A stretch of DNA of 64,000 nucleotides from Ogataea parapolymorpha DL-1 (lineage: Eukaryota > Ascomycota > Pichiomycetes > Pichiales > Pichiaceae). Below, one piece after another: positions 57,679 through 64,000 of this stretch. Position 1 is the stretch's first letter; each line of letters starts with the position of its first letter. Location of the stretch: contig NC_027861.1 of the NCBI RefSeq assembly GCF_000187245.1, positions 124,001 to 188,000 of the forward strand, written 5' to 3'. The translations under genes and the position numbers were made by a program. The notes beneath the pieces were generated by a model. It was not told the origin of the DNA, made no database searches, and saw only the letters and a list, made by a program, of their open reading frames with translations.

Positions 57679-59310
57679 ATGTCAGACCCAGCTAAACAAG
57701 ACGAGTTATCCTCTACTGATGTGGATGCTCTTGATTACTCTTCCAAAGACAGTCAGTCTGATATGATTGCTATGGATAGCGCCAAACCTACACCTCTGGT
57801 TGTGGTTCTTGTTTGTCTTGCATCGATCTCAGGTTTTATGTTTGGCTATGATACGGGATACATCTCTTCTGCTCTTGTTTCTATTGGAACCGATTTGGGT
57901 AAGACCCTTACCTACGGCGAAGAAGAGTTTATCACCGCCGCTACTTCTCTGGGTGCTCTTATCACCTCAGTAGTCGCAGGTCCAATGGCAGATATCTTCG
58001 GCAGAAAACCTGTTTTGATGTTCTCGAACACGCTCTTTGTTGTCGGCGCCATTATCCAATGCGCGGCTGAGACCGTTTGGACTATGATTGCAGGTAGATT
58101 TGTCATGGGTTTTGGTGTTGGTATTGGTTCTCTCATCGCTCCTCTATTTATCTCGGAGCTCGCGCCTTCTAGATTCAGAGGACGTCTGGTTATCCTCAAC
58201 TGTATGGGTATCACTTGTGGTCAGCTTATTGCCTACGCTATTGGTGCAGGACTGACCCACGTCAACAATGGCTGGAGAATACAAGTTGGACTTTCCATCG
58301 TTCCTCCTGCTATTCAACTTGCAGCTTTCCTGTTCTTGCCAGACACCCCAAGATACTTAATCTCCAAGAACAAGCTGGAGAAGGCTGCCAAGGTTATTGC
58401 CAGAACCCACCACGGCGCCACGGCAACCCTTATTCAGATGAAGATCGCCGAAATACAGAGTATCAATTCCTCTTTGGAGGGAAAGAACGTGTGGCAGAGA
58501 ACATGGAACGGTATCAAGAAAATCCACAGCGTGCCGTCAAACTTCAGAGCGCTCATCATTGCTTGTGGATTGCAAGGTATCCAACAGTTCACCGGTTTCA
58601 ACTCTCTCATGTACTTCTCCGCCACTATTTTCAAAGCCATTGGTTTCGACAACTCCACTGCTGTGTCCATCATCGTGTCTGGTACTAACTTCCTCATGAC
58701 CATTGTTGCATTCTTCATCATCGACAGAGTGGGCCGTAGAAAGATGCTGCTGTTCTCTCTTCCGATCATGATGATTGCTATGATCATTTGTGCCGTTGGA
58801 TTCCACTATGTCGACCTCAAGTTTGAACATCATTCTGTCAAGCTTGAAGGAGGAGTCAGTAACTGGGGCTATGTTATCATGGTGTTCATGATCGTGTATG
58901 TTGCTGGATACGCTATTGGCATTGGTAATGTCCCATGGCAACAGTCCGAACTTTTCCCTCAAAACGTTAGAGGTACAGGTGCATCTTACGCTACTGCAAC
59001 CAACTGGAGTGGTTCTTTGGTTATCTCTGCCACGTTCTTGACCATGCTTGAGAACATCACCCCTACCGGAACGTTTGCATTGTTTGCAGCACTCACTGCT
59101 GTGTCGATTGTCTTCGTCTACTTCGTTTACCCAGAACTGTCTAATCTGGCATTAGAAGAGACACAGAACCTACTCAAAGGAGGATTCAACATCAAGGAGT
59201 CTTTGGTACTGGCCGAGAAGAGAAAGCACCAGAAGCTTTCTCCTGCTGGTTCCATGGACAAACTTGACTTAGAACACATCGACGAAGTCCAGCGCGTCGA
59301 ATCTGCATGA
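57679..59310 (+). CDS. ITR1: Myo-inositol transporter (ITR1/ITR2-like)
   Basis: 543 residues, 12 transmembrane segments, major facilitator superfamily. Seen: [85 protein letters not shown] and [25 protein letters not shown]. The last block and the TSLGALITS segment are typical of Itr1/Itr2 H+/inositol symporters. S. cerevisiae Itr1 is 584 residues, mainly through a longer N-terminus. A hexitol substrate cannot be excluded. Confidence 0.9.
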   Translation: MSDPAKQDELSSTDVDALDYSSKDSQSDMIAMDSAKPTPLVVVLVCLASISGFMFGYDTGYISSALVSIGTDLGKTLTYGEEEFITAATSLGALITSVVAGPMADIFGRKPVLMFSNTLFVVGAIIQCAAETVWTMIAGRFVMGFGVGIGSLIAPLFISELAPSRFRGRLVILNCMGITCGQLIAYAIGAGLTHVNNGWRIQVGLSIVPPAIQLAAFLFLPDTPRYLISKNKLEKAAKVIARTHHGATATLIQMKIAEIQSINSSLEGKNVWQRTWNGIKKIHSVPSNFRALIIACGLQGIQQFTGFNSLMYFSATIFKAIGFDNSTAVSIIVSGTNFLMTIVAFFIIDRVGRRKMLLFSLPIMMIAMIICAVGFHYVDLKFEHHSVKLEGGVSNWGYVIMVFMIVYVAGYAIGIGNVPWQQSELFPQNVRGTGASYATATNWSGSLVISATFLTMLENITPTGTFALFAALTAVSIVFVYFVYPELSNLALEETQNLLKGGFNIKESLVLAEKRKHQKLSPAGSMDKLDLEHIDEVQRVESA

Positions 59311-59505
59311 ATCTGTTATAGATTGCCTTTATGGCATGAAATTCCTTTGTCACCATCGCTTCACTTCTACTCAAATACCATGTGTACAATAATTATTAAG
59401 AGACATAATAATTTATAATGTATGATAGTAGCCTAGACTATTATTATATTATCTAAATGCGGGTGAAAAATAATTTAGCAATTTACGATTCTAGGTTTCC
59501 TTCAA

Positions 59506-60906
59506 ATGGATGCTATCGCACAAGAATTGGACCAACTTGAACTTGAAACTCGAGGGCAACAAGAGGCTACCGGCAGGGGGCTGTTGACCCCACAGGGCGA
59601 AACTTCCTCTGCTTGGAAACCAGATAATGTCCCCATTGCTAGCTCTCCGAATAGTAGCGGCTACGATATGACAGATTCCCTGGACGAAGCCCCTATAGAC
59701 TTGAGGACGTTGGTGTACGTGTCTATTCCTGAACATCTTAACTGCCCCATTTGTCAACTCCCTTTTATCAATCCGTATACAACTATATGCGGACACACGT
59801 TCTGCAGGACATGTATTCTGGAAACTTTCAAGTCTCCCCTGGGAAACAAGTGTCCTTTGGATCGCATTGAACTGAACTATAAAGAGGACCGTCAAGAGAC
59901 TGAAGAGAAAAACTACAACGATATATTCCCTGCCCCTATAATATTGAGCAACATCACAGACGATCTTCAAGTGCGATGTCTGAATGCATCTCGTGGCTGT
60001 AAATGGATAGGCCCTCGCTGGTCCATAAAGCAACATCTGGTCAACTCCTGCGATCACACACGGTTCCCTTGTGAACACATACTAGACCAGGGACAAGTGT
60101 GCGGCCAACTGACTGAACGACGGTTCCTTGGCGAGAAGTGTCCTCACGAGCTGTTTGATTGCGCAAAGTGCGGCGAGAAAATAAACATTGTAACCGAGGA
60201 ACATCACTTGAAAAACGAGTGCACAAAGAACTTTCACAAATGCAATGGTTGTAATCTGGAGTTCCCAGAGAAAACGTTTGACAGTCACGAAAGCTATTGT
60301 GAGAAAATACATGTTAGGTGCCCAGGGAAGCAGTACGGCTGCGAGTGGAGGGGAAGCAGGGAGGTGCTGTCCCAGATCCACTCTTCGGAGTGCGTTTTTG
60401 TCAAGCTCTCGGGGTATTTCGAGCTGCAAGAAGCGAAAATGAACGATCTGGTCGATGAAAACAAGATGCTCAAATCCCAAATCTCAACGATACTCGATTC
60501 TATCACACAGGGCAAGATGACTAACCTTGGTTATTCTTTGCAGCTGGAAGAGATTATGGATCGCGATCGCAGCACCGATCCTAGCAGGTTATTCGATAAC
60601 CTGCAGGAGAAGGACTACATTCAACTCATGATGGAATTTGAGGTTCTCAAGACAGATCTGAACCGCTTGAGGTCTTTGGCGTCGGAGTTTGAGCTGAATA
60701 AACAACTTGTCACAGCCCTAGCCAACGAGAATATTCAGATCAAAGACGAATTACACAACCAAACCGCTGCTCTCTCTTCCATGAGACAGCAAATACAATT
60801 TATGTTGTTGGACCGAAGAAGGCTTCGGTCCAAGCTCATAGACGCAGAGGCCGCGCCCCAACCCAAAGAATCGTCCTCCTCTGGCCGGTTCACAAATAAG
60901 CTTTAA
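59506..60906 (+). CDS. RING and TRAF-type zinc-finger protein with C-terminal coiled coil
   Basis: 466 residues. The RING is C3HC3D: Cys80, Cys83, Cys95, His97, Cys100, Cys103, Cys116, Asp119, the Asp variant typical of TRAF-class E3 ligases. Several Cys/His fingers follow, spaced like zf-TRAF units (RCLNASRGCKWIGPRW, FPCEHILDQGQVCG, FDCAKCGEKI, FHKCNGCNLEF, VRCPGKQYGCEWRG; about 155-300). A coiled coil spans about 310-445. No TRAF-C (MATH) domain is present. It is probably a ubiquitin ligase with unknown targets. I do not recall a clear S. cerevisiae counterpart, although related proteins occur in other fungi. Confidence 0.85.
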   Translation: MDAIAQELDQLELETRGQQEATGRGLLTPQGETSSAWKPDNVPIASSPNSSGYDMTDSLDEAPIDLRTLVYVSIPEHLNCPICQLPFINPYTTICGHTFCRTCILETFKSPLGNKCPLDRIELNYKEDRQETEEKNYNDIFPAPIILSNITDDLQVRCLNASRGCKWIGPRWSIKQHLVNSCDHTRFPCEHILDQGQVCGQLTERRFLGEKCPHELFDCAKCGEKINIVTEEHHLKNECTKNFHKCNGCNLEFPEKTFDSHESYCEKIHVRCPGKQYGCEWRGSREVLSQIHSSECVFVKLSGYFELQEAKMNDLVDENKMLKSQISTILDSITQGKMTNLGYSLQLEEIMDRDRSTDPSRLFDNLQEKDYIQLMMEFEVLKTDLNRLRSLASEFELNKQLVTALANENIQIKDELHNQTAALSSMRQQIQFMLLDRRRLRSKLIDAEAAPQPKESSSSGRFTNKL

Positions 60907-60948
60907 TTTCTCTCCATAAGGCTGTGCAATATTTATACGATTTAATTA

Positions 60949-61908
60949 ATGACTTCTTTGGATAAATCCAAGCATGTCGCTTACATCAAGTCTCTGGATG
61001 ACCAAAAACAGTTTCTTGAGTACTGGCTCAGTGAGCACCTCCGTATGAATGGCATATACTGGGGAGCTTGTGCTCTGTTCCTTATGAGAGCGGAGCATGA
61101 ATTTGACAAGAAAACTCTGGTGGAGTTTATTCTCAACTGCTATGATACTACCTATGGAGGCTTTGGGGCATTCCCTAAGCACGATTCGCATATTCTTTCT
61201 ACATTGTCTGCATTACAACTTCTAAAAATGTACGATGCCTTGGACGTCATTAACGACAAGAAGTCGCAAATACTTCAGTTTATCAAAGGCCTCCAATTAC
61301 CAGATGGATCATTCCAGGGGGATAGGTTTGGCGAAGTTGACACCCGATTCGTTTACACCGCCATCCAATCGCTCAGCATTCTCGAAAGTCTGAGTCCCGA
61401 TGTCGTGGATCCAGCAGTGGATTTCATACTCAGATGTCAAAATTTCGATGGAGGATTTGGCCTGGTGCCAGGCTCAGAGTCGCATTCTGCGCAAATCTTC
61501 ACATGTTTGGGGACTTTGGCGATTGCTGGGCAAGTAGACAAAATCAAAGACCGGGAAGCTCTTGAATGGTGGCTCAGCGAACGACAAGTGGAAAATGGAG
61601 GCCTAAATGGACGTCCTGAGAAATTGCCCGATGTGTGCTACAGCTGGTGGGTGATGTCCTCTCTTAGTATATTGGGTAGACTGGACTACATTAACGGAGA
61701 CAAACTGAGGGAATTCATTTTACAGTGCCAGGATTTCGAAGAAGGGGGGATTAGCGATCGGCCTGGGAACCAGGTTGATGTGTACCACACTCTCTTCGGA
61801 ATCGCAGGCTTGTCTCTGCTTGGATACGAGGATCTGGTTCCCGTGGACCCTGTCTACTGCATGCCTTATCACGTCACGAATTCAATTAAGAAATATCCAT
61901 ATAATTAA
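60949..61908 (+). CDS. BET2: Geranylgeranyltransferase type II beta subunit
   Basis: 319 residues (325 in S. cerevisiae). The alpha-alpha toroid with repeated QxxDGSF/GGF strands: DTTYGGFGAFP, LQLPDGSFQGD, CQNFDGGFGLVPGSESH, RQVENGGLNGRP, CQDFEEGGISDRP. Zinc ligands are visible in the DVCYSWW block (Cys) and VDVYHTLFG (His), with the Asp upstream near GRPEKLPDV. With Bet4 and the escort protein it prenylates Rab GTPases such as Ypt1 and Sec4. It converges on DPB2 so tightly that the two stop codons overlap. DPB2-BET2 are also convergent neighbours in S. cerevisiae (YPR175W-YPR176C, from memory). Confidence 0.95.
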   Translation: MTSLDKSKHVAYIKSLDDQKQFLEYWLSEHLRMNGIYWGACALFLMRAEHEFDKKTLVEFILNCYDTTYGGFGAFPKHDSHILSTLSALQLLKMYDALDVINDKKSQILQFIKGLQLPDGSFQGDRFGEVDTRFVYTAIQSLSILESLSPDVVDPAVDFILRCQNFDGGFGLVPGSESHSAQIFTCLGTLAIAGQVDKIKDREALEWWLSERQVENGGLNGRPEKLPDVCYSWWVMSSLSILGRLDYINGDKLREFILQCQDFEEGGISDRPGNQVDVYHTLFGIAGLSLLGYEDLVPVDPVYCMPYHVTNSIKKYPYN

Positions 61909-63839
61909 TACAACTCTCTGAGTTTGGCTTTTCTAGATGAGGGAGAATACTCCATGTAGTTGAACTTGTTGTTGTCGAAGAACTTTCCTGGGTTGAGAAC
62001 ATGGCAATTTTCGTAGATGAGGTCAAACCGCGGACATGTTGTGTCAGCGAGCATTAGAAGCGTAGGAAGGGGTATCAGGTTTAGCATATTAGCGTAATTG
62101 GCAACCAGCGGCCTGATGGATTGGATAAACGGTGAAAGATATCCTTGGTCTAGTAATGTCTTGACAACCTTTCTGGCCTCAAGCACGTCTGGTGCAATCT
62201 TGGATTTTGAAAGCTTATCGATCTCCAGCTCCCCTTCATCTGCTTCGATGTTTTCCTTGATCTTGGAGATGTGGCTAATATCATTTCGACGAAACCGTCC
62301 TGCCAGGTCGTCACGGACTAGTAGAACCTCGTGGGTCAAATAGATTAGTTTCGATGGATTGGAGCACCATTCTATATCTTTCACTAGTCTGGTCAACCGG
62401 TTTCCGAAAATCTTGGGAAGCCTGAATTTGGGCCACACAGAATTGGAACCTTTGGTGACGACTGATGACCAGGGATCATTGTCGCCTGGAACAAACACAA
62501 ATTTACATGTTGCGCACAGTTCAGAAAATGGTTCAAGGATGGATGCCAAAGAATCGAAATAAGACTTGTACTCACCTGACGAGGTGACCTGGCTGTTGTA
62601 GGAGACTTGAGTCGACGTGAAAGGCCGCGAGGTAAAGGATCCATTGAATATTAGGGCAACGGGTGTCGAAGATCCCGTTTCAAGCTCCTCGTTGAGTTTG
62701 CCAAGTAGCTTTTTCAAGCCCTCCATCACTTTTGCATCAGACAGGTATATATCACCCCCCAGAAAGATAAACTTATGGTCTGCCAGATCCTTCTCCAAAT
62801 GCAATAGTTTTGAGCGCAATACAGGATCGATACGTCCGCTGTTGCTGTATACAGAATTGAAGTCCATCTTGCCAAGAACTTCCAGAGACGTCTCTCTTTT
62901 TTCCGCTGGAGGATGGATCATTGTGCTGACATAAAACTTGCCGCTGTTGGAGTAAATACCTTCACAGATGATAAAGTTCCCCTCAGTGAAGTAGCAGTTC
63001 TGAGGAAACAGCGTCTGACCAAGATCAAGCTCTATCGAATCAGTGTCGTCCTGAAGTTGCCACAGACCCAGCGCGCTCCGAGTCAGCAATCCAAAGAGAA
63101 AGAATCGTTGTCCGTGCCGACCCAACAAATTCTTGATAGATGTAACCTGCTGGTTTTCAACCTCTTTGGGCCCGTTGCTTGTAAATGAATTGACAGCACT
63201 GAAGGTGGTTGGCTGGAAGTTCTCATTTCTGAGGAGTCTATCCTTGAGGAGATGAAATCGCTGGATAAACAAGTTAACAGCATCTTGTGTTGACGGCAAA
63301 ACCAGTTTGTCACCACCAGCGTCGGCAGACAAAACATCGAACTGTTTGCGCACATGATTATACCTGTATCGTCTGTAGTTCTTGATGTCCACAGCCTTGA
63401 AAAAATCCTTCCACTGCACCTGTTCAAGGGCGGCAGGTTCCAAGGGATCCTGGTGTACCTCGAATGACTGACTTTCTCGTAGCTCGTTGGTCACGAGACC
63501 TGCCAAATTGGTTTTGGGCTCGATGGCCGAGCTCTGACGGCTAGCTTTTTCCTGCTTCTCTTGCTTCAATGAAATCTCCTTGATCACAACGTCAATGTTG
63601 TCCCCATCCAGGAACAAACCTTTGTTTTGCTCTTTCCAGAGCCTGGCGACTTCTTCCAGGAACGCGATCGTTTTAGCCCCACGCCATTCCTGGCCAAATC
63701 TCTTCCCCACGTACTCGCTCAGCTTCTCCAGCGCACTTGATTGAATATTGAGACCATGTTTCTTCGAAAGCACGCGGTATGCCAAAGGCCGAAGGTTGGA
63801 TGGCTTCAGAGAAATCGGCAAAACTGCGGGAGACTCCAT
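61905..63839 (-). CDS. DPB2: DNA polymerase epsilon B subunit
   Basis: 644 residues (689 in S. cerevisiae). The N-terminal helical domain (VLPISLKPSNLRPLAYRVLS) binds GINS/CMG. A linker is followed by an OB-like region and an inactive calcineurin-like phosphoesterase domain (IFLGGDIYLSD, VFVPGDNDPW, GNRLTRLVKDIEW), as in all B-family polymerase B subunits, with metal ligands partly lost. It anchors Pol epsilon on the leading strand. Its start is 63 bases from a divergent gene at the window's right edge. Confidence 0.94.
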   Translation of the reverse strand: MESPAVLPISLKPSNLRPLAYRVLSKKHGLNIQSSALEKLSEYVGKRFGQEWRGAKTIAFLEEVARLWKEQNKGLFLDGDNIDVVIKEISLKQEKQEKASRQSSAIEPKTNLAGLVTNELRESQSFEVHQDPLEPAALEQVQWKDFFKAVDIKNYRRYRYNHVRKQFDVLSADAGGDKLVLPSTQDAVNLFIQRFHLLKDRLLRNENFQPTTFSAVNSFTSNGPKEVENQQVTSIKNLLGRHGQRFFLFGLLTRSALGLWQLQDDTDSIELDLGQTLFPQNCYFTEGNFIICEGIYSNSGKFYVSTMIHPPAEKRETSLEVLGKMDFNSVYSNSGRIDPVLRSKLLHLEKDLADHKFIFLGGDIYLSDAKVMEGLKKLLGKLNEELETGSSTPVALIFNGSFTSRPFTSTQVSYNSQVTSSGEYKSYFDSLASILEPFSELCATCKFVFVPGDNDPWSSVVTKGSNSVWPKFRLPKIFGNRLTRLVKDIEWCSNPSKLIYLTHEVLLVRDDLAGRFRRNDISHISKIKENIEADEGELEIDKLSKSKIAPDVLEARKVVKTLLDQGYLSPFIQSIRPLVANYANMLNLIPLPTLLMLADTTCPRFDLIYENCHVLNPGKFFDNNKFNYMEYSPSSRKAKLRELY

Positions 63840-63902
63840 AACAGGATTCTTTTCTTATTCCGTATCTTAAAAAATACGCGTCTGAAATATTTATTTTATC
63901 AA

Positions 63903-64000
63903 ATGGTCAGCTTCTCAAGGACACCAACTTCGGAGCGCGTCCGTTTTTCGCGAGACACGAAGCTCTCAGACTATGAGAAACGAAGACGGTCTAACGCAGC
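63903..64000 (+). CDS. Unknown gene, 5' fragment cut by the window edge
   Basis: An ATG at 63903 opens a frame to the last base (MVSFSRTPTSERVRFSRD..., 32 codons plus two bases), basic and Ser/Thr-rich. It is divergent from DPB2 with a 63-base gap. Coding status is likely from position and the lack of stops, but too little is visible for identification. Confidence 0.5.
   Translation, partial: MVSFSRTPTSERVRFSRDTKLSDYEKRRRSNA

Overview
This is a nuclear chromosome segment from a budding yeast (Saccharomycotina). The genes are compact, almost intron-free and transcribed independently. Introns carry GTAAGT/GTATGT donors and CTAAC-type branch points. Nearly every protein has a recognisable S. 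cerevisiae counterpart. CTG falls at conserved Leu positions (for example the VKLW of a TUP1 WD repeat near 35167), so the CUG-Ser code is unlikely. Near-balanced base composition, standard CUG decoding and protein character suggest a methylotrophic yeast of the Ogataea (Hansenula) type. That genus call is inference. I see no mobile element, CRISPR array, rRNA or convincing tRNA.

Layout: 1-6.3 kb: 3' end of a helical (possibly SCC4/MAU2-like) gene, then a full-size PDR/CDR drug-efflux ABC transporter. 6.3-19.9 kb: ELO2-type elongase, RRP43, UBP12, BPH1, a SLY41/YJL193W-type transporter and EMC7/SOP4. 20-32.9 kb: PPT1 (broken by one base in an A7 tract), APM1, a GID11-like gene, TAF10, GLR1, NMA1, ORC4, an unknown acidic protein, a YPR172W-type protein and VPS4. 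33-40 kb: TUP1, MVD1, an aldo-keto reductase, EFM7 and a SIC1-like Cdk inhibitor. 40-48 kb: a 1.1-kb ORF-poor stretch, an unknown gene, a THI74/YML018C-type transporter, OSH3 and GPI14. 48-52.8 kb: RPS14, RPS22, RPL39, a C/D snoRNA, YIP3, an unknown mitochondrial-type gene and ubiquitin-RPL40. 52.8-64 kb: LAP2, MCM7, ITR1, a TRAF-like RING gene, BET2, DPB2 and the start of one more gene.

Genes are not in operons, but several adjacent pairs are also neighbours in S. cerevisiae (recalled from memory): ELO2-RRP43, YJL193W-SOP4, YPR172W-VPS4, BET2-DPB2, RPS14-RPS22-RPL39 and YIP3-LAP2. ORC4, MCM7, DPB2 and the SIC1-like gene give a replication/cell-cycle flavour, but they are scattered.

The most notable observations are: (1) a SIC1-like Cdk inhibitor whose C-terminal inhibitory module appears twice; (2) a family of extremely short introns (34, 35, 37 and 43 nt) that supply missing N-termini for MVD1, YIP3 and the GID11-like gene; (3) an unannotated C/D snoRNA with an 8-bp terminal stem and a guide matching the peptidyl-transferase region of 25S rRNA; (4) the PPT1 frameshift; (5) a CGG-N4-CGG array in the ABC transporter promoter resembling the Candida Tac1 drug-response element; (6) HomolD-like boxes in front of ribosomal protein genes.
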